DNA from: Pseudoalteromonas sp. TB64
GTDB taxonomy: Bacteria > Pseudomonadota > Gammaproteobacteria > Enterobacterales > Alteromonadaceae
DNA: 55,889 nt
NCBI RefSeq assembly: GCF_000498095.1
Contig: NZ_AUTQ01000189.1
Coordinates: 2,001-57,889 of the forward strand
Reading direction: 5' to 3'
Shown here: in pieces, positions 7,134 to 16,855 of the stretch
How positions within the stretch are numbered: the first letter of the stretch is position 1
How the letters are laid out: every line of letters starts with the position of its first letter
Translations under genes and position numbers: made by a program
Notes under the pieces: generated by a model
What the model saw: only the letters and a program-made list of their open reading frames with translations
Database searches by the model: none
What the model was told of the DNA's origin: nothing

Positions 7134-8591
7134 ATGCTTAAATTTATCGTCAAACTACATCCTGAAATAGCCATTAAAAGCCGTTCGGTACGTAAACGCT
7201 TTACTAAAGTGTTAGAAAATAACATTAAAATTGTATTACGCCGTGTTGACGAAAAAGTACAAGTAAGAAATAACTGGGACAACATCTCAGTTGTAACCAA
7301 AATTGAAGATCCACAAGTTCGTCTTGATTTTATCGACAGCCTTAAGCGCATACCTGGCATTGTTCAGTTTATTGAAGTAACTGAAACACAATTTGAAACT
7401 CTTGATGATATTTACCAAAAAACAATAGCGCTAGTTGGGCATACAATTATAGGTAAAACATTTTGCGTACGTGCAAAGCGTATTGGGCAACATGATTTTA
7501 CGTCTACTGATTTGGAACGTTATGTTGGAGGTGGTTTAAACCAGCATATTGAAGGCGCAAGTGTGAAGCTTAGCCACCCAGAAGTAACAATACGCCTAGA
7601 GATAAAAGACGATAAAGCTTACATCGTTTCGCAAACACATTACGGCATGGCAGGCTTCCCGTTACCAACTCAAGAAGATGTACTGTCGCTTATGTCGGGT
7701 GGTTTTGACTCGGGTGTAGCCAGTTATCAAATGATCCGTAAAGGTGCACGTACACACTTTTTATTCTTTAATTTAGGTGGCGCGGCACACGAAATTGGTG
7801 TTAAACAAGCAAGTTATTACTTATGGAAAAAGTACAGTTCAACTCATAAAGTTAAGTTTGTAACTGTTGATTTTGAACCTGTAGTGGCAGAAATCCTCGA
7901 AAACGTTGAAAACAGCCAAATGGGTGTTGTACTTAAACGTATGATGATGCGCGCAGGTAGTGTTGTAGCGCAAAAGTTAAATATTCAAGCACTTGTCACT
8001 GGTGAAAGTATTGGTCAGGTATCTAGTCAAACATTAGCGAACTTAAGCGTGATTGACCGTGTAACCGAAACGCTTATTTTGCGCCCACTTATTCAACATG
8101 ATAAACAAGAAATTATTAATATTGCTCGCCAAATTGGCACAGCTGAAATGGCTGAAACGATGCCTGAGTACTGTGGTGTAATTTCTAAAAAACCAACAGT
8201 TAAAGCTAAAATTGACGTTATTCTTGGTGAAGAAGAGAAGTTTGACTTTGATGTGCTTGATACTGTTGTAAATAACGCGCGCATCATGGATGTACGCGAT
8301 ATTGACGTTGAAGCTAAACAAGAATTAAAAGAAGCTGAATCAGTCGCAGATTTACCAGTAGGGTCTGTTGTTGTTGATATTCGTTCACAAGAGGAAGAAG
8401 AAGCCTCGCCTCTTGAGATTGACGGTATTGAAGTTGTGCACTTACCGTTTTTTCGTTTAGCGACTAAGTTTGGTGACTTACCAAAAAACACTGACTACTA
8501 CTTGTATTGCGATAGAGGTGTAATGAGCCAACTACAAGCGCTTATGCTACACGAGCAAGGCTTTGAAACTGTAAAGGTGTATCGCCCGTAA
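7134..8591 (+). CDS. thiI: tRNA 4-thiouridine synthase ThiI with rhodanese domain
   Basis: ThiI adenylates and thiolates U8 of tRNA and also passes sulfur to thiamine thiazole synthesis. The 485 residues carry the N-terminal ferredoxin-like/THUMP region, then the PP-loop SGGFDSG at about 188-194. Cys347 in YCGVISKKP corresponds to the disulfide cysteine of the E. coli enzyme. A C-terminal rhodanese domain follows, with the persulfide cysteine at about 459 in YCDRGV. Length matches the long enterobacterial form (482). A GAGTGA ribosome site precedes the ATG. The gene ends at a hairpin shared with convergent panE. Confidence 0.95.
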   Translation: MLKFIVKLHPEIAIKSRSVRKRFTKVLENNIKIVLRRVDEKVQVRNNWDNISVVTKIEDPQVRLDFIDSLKRIPGIVQFIEVTETQFETLDDIYQKTIALVGHTIIGKTFCVRAKRIGQHDFTSTDLERYVGGGLNQHIEGASVKLSHPEVTIRLEIKDDKAYIVSQTHYGMAGFPLPTQEDVLSLMSGGFDSGVASYQMIRKGARTHFLFFNLGGAAHEIGVKQASYYLWKKYSSTHKVKFVTVDFEPVVAEILENVENSQMGVVLKRMMMRAGSVVAQKLNIQALVTGESIGQVSSQTLANLSVIDRVTETLILRPLIQHDKQEIINIARQIGTAEMAETMPEYCGVISKKPTVKAKIDVILGEEEKFDFDVLDTVVNNARIMDVRDIDVEAKQELKEAESVADLPVGSVVVDIRSQEEEEASPLEIDGIEVVHLPFFRLATKFGDLPKNTDYYLYCDRGVMSQLQALMLHEQGFETVKVYRP

Positions 8592-8610
8592 AGTTGAGTT
8601 AAATTTTATA

Positions 8611-8637
8611 AGCGTGGTTTAGACCACGCTTTTTTTT
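8611..8637 (+). terminator. Rho-independent terminator after thiI
   Basis: AGCGTGGT, loop TTAG, ACCACGCT, then seven Ts. It starts 19 bases after the thiI stop, and the last codon of convergent panE lies within it. Confidence 0.9.
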
Positions 8638-9521
8638 GCCTGCATTTTAGCAAGTAGATCATCGTTATATGGTGTTTTAATATTATAGAGCTTACCTTGC
8701 TCGCTAATATAACCACAAATTGCCATTATTTCTGTTGATCTATTATGAGCTGCGTCTTGTTGCATTGAAGAGTAGTTTTCTGAGGTGAGGGTCATTACTT
8801 TATAAGCAGTTGTAAGTGCGTTAATTAAAGTTATATTGAGGTTTTGTGCTTTAGCTATGTTACATGCTTCAGTTAATAAGTTAATAATGGTTGAGTTGTA
8901 TTGAGGCGCACGTAACTCACCGTTTTTAACATTATGCAAAGCACTAAGCGGATTAATTGCAATGTTAACCATCAACTTTTCAAAACGTAATTGTTGAATG
9001 TTGTTAGTTACAGTTAAGCGAGGAATTTCTTTTAATAGCTCGGTTATATCTGCTGCATTTTTAAGTGCTAATTCATTACACCCACCAATAACACTCTGCC
9101 CATCACCAGTATGCTGCACAATATATTGATTTGATTTAAAACCAGCCATAGTCGTGGTTAAAAAGTATAGTGCTTGATGATTACTTAGCTGATTGTTTAG
9201 CGTTTTAACATTTCCCATACCGTTGTGCGAGAGTATTACGCTAGTATGTTTTGATAAAAAAGGTTTTACTTGTTCAAATGCACTTTGCACCTGAAAAGCC
9301 TTAACGGTAAATAAAATAATATCAAATTCGGCTAAACTATTTAGCTGATTTAACGAAACAAAATGAGCATTTATTTTTTTTGAAGCGTAGCCATCTCGGC
9401 TATAAAAGCGTGTGTTATTGGTATTTTTACGTGTTAAAACATTTACATTATGCTGTGCGCTTAAAAAATGGCTAAATAATAAGCCTATCGCACCATCACC
9501 TACTACAAGAATATTAGTCAT
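8619..9521 (-). CDS. panE: 2-dehydropantoate 2-reductase (ketopantoate reductase)
   Basis: The 300-residue protein starts with the Rossmann motif GDGAIGLLFSHFL, which binds NADPH. The C-terminal helical domain contains KLMVNIAINPLSALHNVKNGEL, a family signature with the catalytic lysine and the substrate-binding asparagine. The enzyme reduces ketopantoate to pantoate in pantothenate synthesis. It overlaps the upstream VanZ-like gene by 8 bases. The family includes other ApbA/PanE-type reductases, so the exact substrate is not proven. It lies 2.4 kb from coaD, which acts in the same cofactor pathway, but in a separate unit. Confidence 0.85.
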   Translation of the reverse strand: MTNILVVGDGAIGLLFSHFLSAQHNVNVLTRKNTNNTRFYSRDGYASKKINAHFVSLNQLNSLAEFDIILFTVKAFQVQSAFEQVKPFLSKHTSVILSHNGMGNVKTLNNQLSNHQALYFLTTTMAGFKSNQYIVQHTGDGQSVIGGCNELALKNAADITELLKEIPRLTVTNNIQQLRFEKLMVNIAINPLSALHNVKNGELRAPQYNSTIINLLTEACNIAKAQNLNITLINALTTAYKVMTLTSENYSSMQQDAAHNRSTEIMAICGYISEQGKLYNIKTPYNDDLLAKMQAKKSVV

Positions 9522-9867
9522 ATGGGTTCTTTTTGCGAGTAATAAAAATAGCTTTAATTAAAAAGTAGCTTGCTGCACCTGCAAAATCAGCAAAAAAATC
9601 ACCTAGTGATGCTTGTCTATAAGGAAGGGTATCTTGCATTATTTCTATTGAAGCGCCATAGCCAGCTAATAAAAGTATTTGCACATACAAAGGTATTTTA
9701 AATGCTCTATCCATTATTATGGCAAGTATAAAAAAAATCCCAAAATGAGCTACTTTATCAACATGAGGAAATAAGTTTACAACACTACCTTTTACTTCTT
9801 TGGCAAATAAAAAGGTAAACGCTACGATACTGACTAAAAAAATTGCTTGATAAACACGCCTTGTCAC
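9514..9867 (-). CDS. VanZ-like family membrane protein
   Basis: The 117-residue protein has four membrane helices and the VanZ-family pattern: DKVAHFGIFFILA in helix 2 and EIMQ followed by RQASLGDFFADFAGA before the last helix, the conserved acidic motif of the family. The biochemical role of this family is unclear; VanZ itself confers teicoplanin resistance. Its stop overlaps the panE start by 8 bases, so both are probably co-translated. Confidence 0.85.
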   Translation of the reverse strand: MTRRVYQAIFLVSIVAFTFLFAKEVKGSVVNLFPHVDKVAHFGIFFILAIIMDRAFKIPLYVQILLLAGYGASIEIMQDTLPYRQASLGDFFADFAGAASYFLIKAIFITRKKNPYD

Positions 9868-10019
9868 GACAAATCCTAAAATCGCTTAAAAAAGAAACTT
9901 AAGTATATCAAACTAATTTAGTATCGCACCTGAACAAGATGCAGAAAAATGTAAAGATTTATAATTTTAGCGTTATAATTGCGGCATAAAATTAAGATTA
10001 AATAGTTAGGAGCAAACCA

Positions 10020-10502
10020 ATGCCTTCATTTGATATTGTATCTGAAGTAGAAATGAACGAAGCTAAAAACGCAGTTGATAACGCAAACCGTGAGCTAGAA
10101 ACTCGCTTTGACTTTAGAGGCGTTGACGCATCTATTGAGCTAAACGATAAAACAATTAAGCTTAAAGCTGAAGCTGATTCTCAGGTTATGCAATTATTTG
10201 ATATTTTGGCTAACAAAATATCTAAGCGTGGTATGGATGTATCAAGCTTAGAACTTCAAGATATTAGCCGTGCAGGTAAAAATGTTTTTCGTAATGTAGG
10301 CTTAAAGCAGGGCATCGAAAAAGACATGGCTAAAAAGGTAGTTAAAGCCATTAAAGATTCGAAAGTTAAAGTTCAAGCAGCCATTCAAGGTGAAGAAGTT
10401 CGCGTAACAGGTAAAAAGCGTGACGATCTTCAAGAAGCAATGCAAGTAGTTCGCAGTGCTGATTTAGGTCAACCTTTCCAGTTTAAAAACTTCCGCGATT
10501 AA
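10020..10502 (+). CDS. yajQ: YajQ family nucleotide-binding protein
   Basis: A 160-residue cytoplasmic protein that is collinear with YajQ: it opens with [10 protein letters not shown] and ends with [13 protein letters not shown]. Two ferredoxin-like halves are expected. In Xanthomonas and Pseudomonas, YajQ-type proteins bind cyclic di-GMP and act with a transcription regulator; in E. coli the role is unclear. A TAGGAG ribosome site is 9 bases before the ATG. It has its own terminator. Confidence 0.93.
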   Translation: MPSFDIVSEVEMNEAKNAVDNANRELETRFDFRGVDASIELNDKTIKLKAEADSQVMQLFDILANKISKRGMDVSSLELQDISRAGKNVFRNVGLKQGIEKDMAKKVVKAIKDSKVKVQAAIQGEEVRVTGKKRDDLQEAMQVVRSADLGQPFQFKNFRD

Positions 10503-10544
10503 TACACTACATTTTAAGCATAAACTATTTGGTTTACATGCTTT

Positions 10545-10593
10545 GCTTCAATCGTTTGATGTATTTAGTACATAGCGATTGAAGCTCTTTTTA
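10545..10593 (+). terminator. Terminator after yajQ
   Basis: GCTTCAATCG and CGATTGAAGC form a perfect 10-bp outer stem with a smaller inner TGTA/TACA pairing, and TCTTTTT follows. The remaining stretch to about 10843 is A+T-rich leader sequence with no gene that I can see. Confidence 0.75.
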
Positions 10594-10843
10594 CTTCTAA
10601 AATCACCACTTCTTCTCATACATTATATTTTGATAGCACCTAACATAATGACCAAGCGTGTTTTTTATAAAAAGATTAAAATGTATGAAGCCCAACCTTA
10701 AGTTACAAAAAGTTATTAGCTTAATATAAATTCGTAACAAACATCATCTATAAAAACGTAATTCAATATACTTTAGTTAACTTTGGCTATATAGACGTCC
10801 ATTGACATTTGTAAACAAAATACTCACAATAGCGACATATTTT

Positions 10844-11000
10844 CAAGGTGCTTAATAGATGCTTCACACAGTGAATTGTCTAGCTAGATAATCGGGAAGT
10901 TGGTGCGTTTTATTCAAATAACAATCCCAACACTGCCCCCGCAACGGTAAAGTATTAACACATATTAATAGGTGTTTACTGAGTCCGGAGACCGGCCTTG
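10844..11000 (+). ncRNA. Cobalamin riboswitch upstream of btuB
   Basis: The order of conserved elements fits the adenosylcobalamin element. GGTGC lies near the 5' end, then GGGAAGTTGGTGCG. The hallmark B12 box CACTGCCCCCGCAACGGTAA is at 10931-10950, and GTCCGGAGACCGGCC closes the element. The 50 bases that follow hold the btuB ribosome site (GGGGA at 11043). Control is therefore probably by hiding the ribosome site when cobalamin is bound; no T-run terminator is visible between the element and the start. Confidence 0.93.
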
Positions 11001-11051
11001 ATACAATCTTACTTACTTAAATCTTTGCGGTGGGCAAAGGTAGGGGACATC

Positions 11052-12881
11052 ATGTTAAACAAAACAATTCTAGGCGTTGCAATTTCTGCTGTGCTTTCAT
11101 TTTCTGTGTCTGGTACAGAACAATCAATCGAAAAAATAACCGTTACAGCTAATAAATTTGAGCAATCAATCAATGACGTTTTAGCAAGCGTAAATGTTAT
11201 TGACCGTGCTGAAATAGAAGCAAGCAATGTACGTGATTTACCTACATTATTAAGCAAGCAGGTTGGTTTTCAGGTTAATCCAAACGGTGGTTTTGGTCAA
11301 AATACAGGTGTGTCACTTCGTGGTACAGGCTCTGGCGATACGTTAATTTTGATTGACGGTGTGCGAACGGGTTCTGCAACACTTGGTCAAAAAGCGTTAA
11401 GTAATGTGCCGCTAAATAGTATTGAACGTATTGAAATTATTAAAGGTTCACGCGCAGCTGTTTATGGCTCTGATGCATTGGCTGGTGTTATTAACATTAT
11501 AACGCGAGAGTCTGATAATTTATCTGTAAGTGCTACGTTTGGCTCAGACGCTTATCAAGATTATCAGGTAGCTGGTTCTGTAAAGTCAGGCGATGTTACT
11601 ACTGCGTTTAATGCAGGTTTTGAAAAAACAGATGGCTTTGATGCACTGCAAGGTGTAGCACCCGATGAAGATGGCTATGAAAATAAAAACCTTGGTTTTA
11701 AAGTAAATTACACCGATGCACACTACGGCGACTTTAAGTTATTAGGTCAATATAGTGAAGGTTATGCTGATTACGATAGCCGATTTAGTTCAGCCGATAG
11801 CAATATTGAGCGAGGGGACTTTAAGAATTATCAACTTTCTGCTGGTTGGAATAAAAGCTACACAAATCAAATGCACAGCATTGATATTGCTATTTCAACA
11901 GATGACTCACAAGATACCGCATCATTTGGTGTGAGTGATTTTATAACTAAGCGTGTGCAATTAGATTATAACGGTCAATATATATTATCAGAAGAGCTTA
12001 GTATTAGCGGTGGTGTTAACTGGTACAACGATGATGTATCGCACAGTTCAACGCAGTATGATATGCAAGAACGTGATGTATTGGCAGTATTTGTTGGTGC
12101 TTATTACAATGCTGAAAAAGTGTTAGCTAATTTAACAATTCGCCAAGACGATGATGAGCAGTTTGGTGACGAAACAACATATACAGCCGCTGCGGGTTAC
12201 CATTTATCTGAAGACGCCACGTTCCGCATAAGCCAAAGCACAGGTTTTAAAGCGCCTACATTTAACGATTTATACTTTCCAGCTTTTCCTGGTTTTCCAC
12301 CTTCATCTAATCCTGATTTAGAGCCTGAAAAATCATTAAATCGAGAGATTGGGTTAAATGTAGATTTTGATATAGCAAGTGTTGACGTTGCTATTTTTAG
12401 AAATGATATTGAAGATAAAATATCTTTAGATTCTAACTTTTTTCCTATCAACTTAAATGAAGCACGCTACGAAGGGGTTGAGTTTAGCCTGTCACAGCAA
12501 ATATTTGGTTTTGATAGTAACCTTAATTTTGCCTACTTAAGCGCCGAGGACAAAGAAACGGGAGCTGAGTTACGTAATGTTGCTAAACGTACTTTTAATT
12601 GGGAAGTTGCAAAACAGTTTGGTGCTTTTGACGCAAGCTTAGATGTGCAATATCGCAGTGACCGAGAGGGTACTGTAACGCGCTTAGGCTCTTACACACT
12701 TTGGGACCTAGCGGGCAATTATCAAGTAAATGAGCACATTGAGGTTTCGCTTCGTGTAGAGAACTTATTTGATAAAGAGTACAACGCGGTTGACTCTAAC
12801 GCTGACTTTACAACAGGCGAAATATATTACTACAACACGCCAGAGCGCCGCTTTTTTGCGGGTGCTAGCTACCAGTTTTAA
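11052..12881 (+). CDS. btuB: TonB-dependent vitamin B12 receptor BtuB
   Basis: From the ATG at 11052 the protein has 609 residues and a signal peptide (MLNKTILGVAISAVLSFSVSG). A TonB box-like segment (EKITVTANK) follows, then the plug domain (DVLASVNVIDR, GSRAAVYGSDALAGVINIIT) and a beta-barrel ending in aromatic F (GASYQF). It carries cobalamin across the outer membrane with TonB energy. The earlier in-frame start at 10998 lies in the riboswitch and would add a hydrophilic N-terminus before the signal peptide, so it is rejected. No btuCDF genes are adjacent. The riboswitch gives substrate specificity. Confidence 0.93.
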   Translation: MLNKTILGVAISAVLSFSVSGTEQSIEKITVTANKFEQSINDVLASVNVIDRAEIEASNVRDLPTLLSKQVGFQVNPNGGFGQNTGVSLRGTGSGDTLILIDGVRTGSATLGQKALSNVPLNSIERIEIIKGSRAAVYGSDALAGVINIITRESDNLSVSATFGSDAYQDYQVAGSVKSGDVTTAFNAGFEKTDGFDALQGVAPDEDGYENKNLGFKVNYTDAHYGDFKLLGQYSEGYADYDSRFSSADSNIERGDFKNYQLSAGWNKSYTNQMHSIDIAISTDDSQDTASFGVSDFITKRVQLDYNGQYILSEELSISGGVNWYNDDVSHSSTQYDMQERDVLAVFVGAYYNAEKVLANLTIRQDDDEQFGDETTYTAAAGYHLSEDATFRISQSTGFKAPTFNDLYFPAFPGFPPSSNPDLEPEKSLNREIGLNVDFDIASVDVAIFRNDIEDKISLDSNFFPINLNEARYEGVEFSLSQQIFGFDSNLNFAYLSAEDKETGAELRNVAKRTFNWEVAKQFGAFDASLDVQYRSDREGTVTRLGSYTLWDLAGNYQVNEHIEVSLRVENLFDKEYNAVDSNADFTTGEIYYYNTPERRFFAGASYQF

Positions 12882-12926
12882 TAATGTTTAATAATTAAAT
12901 ATTATTAAACTAAGTTGAAAAAAAAC

Positions 12927-12955
12927 AAAAGCCCGGAAAGTTACCGGGCTTTTTG
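12927..12955 (+). terminator. Rho-independent terminator after btuB
   Basis: AAAAGCCCGG, loop AAAGTTA, CCGGGCTTTTT. It sits about 46 bases after the stop. The stretch from here to msrA (13131) is A+T-rich and has no gene that I can see. Confidence 0.9.
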
Positions 12956-13131
12956 CTGTTTATTTTTAAGTTATATCAACCTGCATAAACCTCTAAACAA
13001 TTTAACGGGTTAAATCACACGCTAACGTCGTTAAAATTTTTTATTTAGAACCACTAAATATAAAATTCTTTGTCTAGTTAGAGCGCAATATTATTATCCT
13101 TAAATAGCTCCTATATTTATGCAGATTGGTA

Positions 13132-13668
13132 TTAATCAGTTAAAAACTCTTTAAATACAGTTTCAAACTTGTGCAGTTTAGGCGCAATCAAAATACTACA
13201 GTAACCTTGTTCTGGGTTTTCGTTATAGTAATCTTGATGATAATGCTCTGCTGGGTAATAAATAGTAGCAGGGCTGATTTCTGTCACAATAGCTTCAGTT
13301 ACATGGCTTTGTAGTTGAGCTATCATTTCGTTAGTTTGTTTTAGTTGGATTTCATCATGGTAATAAACAACGCTTCTGTATTGCGTACCTACATCGTTAC
13401 CTTGTTTATTTAGCTGAGTTGCATCATGCAAAGTAAAAAACATAGCGAGTAGAGTCTCATAAGTAACAACTGAGCTATCAAATTCAACTTTAACTACTTC
13501 TGCATGACCGGTGGTGCCAGAACACACTGATTTGTAGGTAGGAGTATCTGTATTTCCACCTGTGTAACCAGAGCTTACATTTAATACACCATTTACACGT
13601 CTAAATGCAGCATCTATACACCAAAAACAGCCGCCACCAAATGTTGCCACTTGCGTTGTTGAGCTCAT
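13132..13668 (-). CDS. msrA: Peptide methionine (S)-S-oxide reductase
   Basis: MsrA repairs oxidised methionine in proteins. The 178 residues contain the catalytic GGGCFWC motif (Cys14 and Cys17) and family regions VNGVLNVSSGYTGG and HAEVVKVEFD. YHQDYYNENPEQGYC holds the recycling cysteine region. AGGAA precedes the ATG. It stands alone downstream of the efflux operon on the same strand, with an 85-base gap. Confidence 0.95.
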   Translation of the reverse strand: MSSTTQVATFGGGCFWCIDAAFRRVNGVLNVSSGYTGGNTDTPTYKSVCSGTTGHAEVVKVEFDSSVVTYETLLAMFFTLHDATQLNKQGNDVGTQYRSVVYYHDEIQLKQTNEMIAQLQSHVTEAIVTEISPATIYYPAEHYHQDYYNENPEQGYCSILIAPKLHKFETVFKEFLTD

Positions 13669-13753
13669 AAGTATTCCTAAAAATATGTAGAAGGGTTATG
13701 CAGAGCATAAATTGTATACGCCGCAACAACAAGGTTACGGCGCTATACGAAGG

Positions 13754-16700
13754 TTAGATCTCTTCTAAAGGTTTTTCTGTGGCTTGCTTGTCGAGTTTTT
13801 GCTGTAAAAACTCTGGTGATTGCGTATTACGCGCCAATGCATAATAAGCAGCAGGCACTACAAAAAGAGTAAGTAAAGTGGATACAACCACACCGGTGAA
13901 TATTACAACACCAATTACCATACGACTTTCAGCGCCAGGACCTGAGGCGAGTACTAATGGTACAGAGCTCATTACCGTTGTTAGTGAAGTCATAATAATT
14001 GGACGCAAACGTTGAGTAGCCGCTTGTAATATTGCTTCACTAAACTCAATGCCTTTATCGCGTAATTGGTTAGTAAATTCGACTATGAGTATACCGTTTT
14101 TAGCACTTAACCCTATGAGCATTACAATACCTATTTGGCTGTAAATATTAAGAGTAAGCCCTGTAGCCCAAAGTCCGAACATAGCGCCCATCAAACCAAG
14201 CGGTACAGTAAGCATAATCACAAATGGGTGCATAAAGCTTTCAAACTGCGCAGCAAGTACTAAAAAGGTAACCGTTAGAGCAAGTATAAATACGTAGGTC
14301 ATTGCTGAAGCACCTTCGTAATATAACTGCGATTCGCCTTTGTAATCTATTGCACCATCAATGTCGTTTTCCTCCGCAGCTACTTCATTTAAAAAGTTAA
14401 GTGCTTGTTCTAATGTATAGCCTTCGGCTAAATTAGCACTAAGTGTAATTGCACGCATACGGTTATAACGGTTTAAACGGGATGCAGTTGCTTCTTCTTT
14501 TAAACTAATAAGACTATCAAGTGGCACAAGTTCGCCGCTACGAGATTTAAGATAAATATTTGAAATGTCAGTAGGGTTCGTAAAGTCTTCTTTTGTACCC
14601 TTTAAAATTACATCATACTCTTCGCCACGGTCAATAAAGGTAGTAACACGGCGCTGACCCAACATTGTTTCAAGCGTTGTGCCAACATCTGATACAGATA
14701 CACCTAAATCAGCCGCTTTGTTTTTATCAATACTGACTAAAAACTGCGGGAAGGTTTCTTTGTAGTCGTGGTCTAGTTTTAGCAAGCCTGGGTTTTCTTC
14801 TGCACGTTTAATAATACGGTCGCGCCAATCGGCAAGTTGATCATAGTCGTTACCTTGCAGTACAAATTCAAGAGGCTGAGATATACCTCTACCGCCAATG
14901 CCGCGTCGCATAATTGCAAATGCGCGTACGTCAGTAACTTCTTGCATTTTACCGCTTATTTCGTCCATTACTTCCCATGTTGAACGTTTGCGTTTATCCC
15001 AATCTGCCATACCAACAATTGCTACACCACCACTACTACCAAAGCCAGGAACTCGAACAAGCACACGGCTTAATTCGCCAGCTTCAGAGTAGGGAATAAG
15101 GCGCTCTTCAATTTTAGCCATGTTAGCCGCATTGTTTTCGTAACTAGCACCTTCAGGACCATTCATTAGTATGAAGAAAGTACCACGGTCTTCTTTAGGT
15201 GTGAGTTCAGATGGAACTTGTAAAAATAGTGAGTAACTTACAAATCCTGCAAGCAATAGGCTGACCATTAAGCCCCATTTACGGGTCATGTTAGTGGTAA
15301 GTGAATTACGGTAGCTTGATTCTATTTTGGTAAATTGACGGTCCATCCATTGACTAAATTTATTTGGCTTATCAGATACTTTTAATACTTTAGAGCACAA
15401 CGCAGGTGCAAGTGTTAGTGCCGTAACACTTGAGAAAAATACAGCGGCACTCACCGCCATTGCAAACTCAGTAAATAACGCACCAATACGACCATCCATA
15501 AATACCAATGGTACAAATACCGATATAAGCACAAGGGTAGTTGCTACAATTGCAAAGCCCACTTCGCGTGCGCCTCTGTATGCAGCAAGTAGCGGTGGCT
15601 CGCCTAATTCGATACGTCGGTGAATGTTTTCAAGCATTACAATCGCATCATCAACAACTAAACCAATAGCAAGCACTAAGGCAAGTAGAGTAAGTAAGTT
15701 GATTGAGTAACCCATGGCTAGCAAAAACATAAAGCTACTAACTAACGCTACAGGTACGGTTACCGCAGGAATAAGTGTTGCTCGTATATTACCTAAAAAC
15801 AAAAATATAACTAAAACTACTAACCCCATCGAAACAGCTAGGGTGCTATATACTTCACTTATTGATTCTTTAATAAATACAGATGAGTCGTAACTATCTT
15901 GAATAGTTGTGCCTTCTGGCAAATTGCGTTTTATTTTTTCGAGCTCACTACGGGCATTATCTACTACCGTTAATGTGTTGGCTTTGGCTTGTTTTACAAT
16001 CCCTAAACCAATCATGTTACGACCATTACCGCGAAATAAACTTTCGTCATCTTCAGCTTCTAGACGTACATCTGCAACTTCGCCTAAGCGAACTAAATAA
16101 CCTTCTTCACCTCGTTTAACTACTAAGTTATTAAAGTCGCGCTGATCTTTGTAACTACGTGCTGTACGTACTGTAAAATCACGATCGATTGATTCTATTT
16201 CACCGGCTGGTAATTCTACGTTTTCAGTGCGTAATGTATTTTCTATATCGCTTGAAGTAATGCCTCGTGCAGCCATTGCTTGGCGGTTTAGCCAAATTTT
16301 CATGGCGTATTTACGTTCACCACCAATGCGCACATTAGATACACCATCAACAACCGCTAAGCGGTCTACTATAAAGCGCTGTGCATAGTCAGATAGCTGT
16401 AATGAGTCCATTTTATCGCTGTTTAATACAAACCAAACAATCGGGCTTTCATCACTATTTGATTTAGATACTTCAGGTGGGCGTACTTGGTCTGGCAGGC
16501 TGTCTAGCGCACGCGCTACACGCTCACGTACATCGTTAGATGCTGCATCTATGTCACGATTAATATCAAACTCAATAGTAATATTGGAACGACCATTTTG
16601 ACTCGATGAGTTAATGCTTTTAATGCCTTCAATACCCGATATACGGTTTTCAATTATTTGGGTTATTTTAGTTTCTATAATTTCGGCAGATGCACCTGTG

Positions 16701-16852
16701 TATTCAGTACTAATATTTACTATTGGTGTTTCAATGTCTGGGTACTCACGTAGTGGCAGCATCGTAAATGCTACCATTCCAAAAGTAAGAAGAAGTAAAT
16801 TAATTACAATCGCAAAAACGGGGCGCTTTACACTCGTATCGGTAATTTTCAC
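13754..16852 (-). CDS. RND efflux transporter permease (AcrB/MexF-like, HAE-1)
   Basis: A 1032-residue inner-membrane pump with the RND plan: helix 1 at about 12-32 after the typical TDTSVKRPVFA start, a large periplasmic loop, a helix bundle, a second periplasmic loop, and a second bundle. Helix 4 has the proton-relay pair in GLVVDDAIVMLENIHRR near residue 400. The start is GTG, with AAGGGG overlapping the stop of the adaptor gene. It is the second gene after the adaptor, with a 3-base gap. Drugs, detergents or solvents are typical substrates; the actual substrate cannot be told. No outer-membrane channel gene is present here, so TolC from elsewhere is likely used. Confidence 0.93.
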   Translation of the reverse strand: MKITDTSVKRPVFAIVINLLLLTFGMVAFTMLPLREYPDIETPIVNISTEYTGASAEIIETKITQIIENRISGIEGIKSINSSSQNGRSNITIEFDINRDIDAASNDVRERVARALDSLPDQVRPPEVSKSNSDESPIVWFVLNSDKMDSLQLSDYAQRFIVDRLAVVDGVSNVRIGGERKYAMKIWLNRQAMAARGITSSDIENTLRTENVELPAGEIESIDRDFTVRTARSYKDQRDFNNLVVKRGEEGYLVRLGEVADVRLEAEDDESLFRGNGRNMIGLGIVKQAKANTLTVVDNARSELEKIKRNLPEGTTIQDSYDSSVFIKESISEVYSTLAVSMGLVVLVIFLFLGNIRATLIPAVTVPVALVSSFMFLLAMGYSINLLTLLALVLAIGLVVDDAIVMLENIHRRIELGEPPLLAAYRGAREVGFAIVATTLVLISVFVPLVFMDGRIGALFTEFAMAVSAAVFFSSVTALTLAPALCSKVLKVSDKPNKFSQWMDRQFTKIESSYRNSLTTNMTRKWGLMVSLLLAGFVSYSLFLQVPSELTPKEDRGTFFILMNGPEGASYENNAANMAKIEERLIPYSEAGELSRVLVRVPGFGSSGGVAIVGMADWDKRKRSTWEVMDEISGKMQEVTDVRAFAIMRRGIGGRGISQPLEFVLQGNDYDQLADWRDRIIKRAEENPGLLKLDHDYKETFPQFLVSIDKNKAADLGVSVSDVGTTLETMLGQRRVTTFIDRGEEYDVILKGTKEDFTNPTDISNIYLKSRSGELVPLDSLISLKEEATASRLNRYNRMRAITLSANLAEGYTLEQALNFLNEVAAEENDIDGAIDYKGESQLYYEGASAMTYVFILALTVTFLVLAAQFESFMHPFVIMLTVPLGLMGAMFGLWATGLTLNIYSQIGIVMLIGLSAKNGILIVEFTNQLRDKGIEFSEAILQAATQRLRPIIMTSLTTVMSSVPLVLASGPGAESRMVIGVVIFTGVVVSTLLTLFVVPAAYYALARNTQSPEFLQQKLDKQATEKPLEEI

Positions 16853-16855
16853 TAA

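Noticed and set aside
10998-11051. Longer btuB start at 10998
   Set aside because: It falls within and just after the riboswitch end and would put a hydrophilic leader before the signal peptide.
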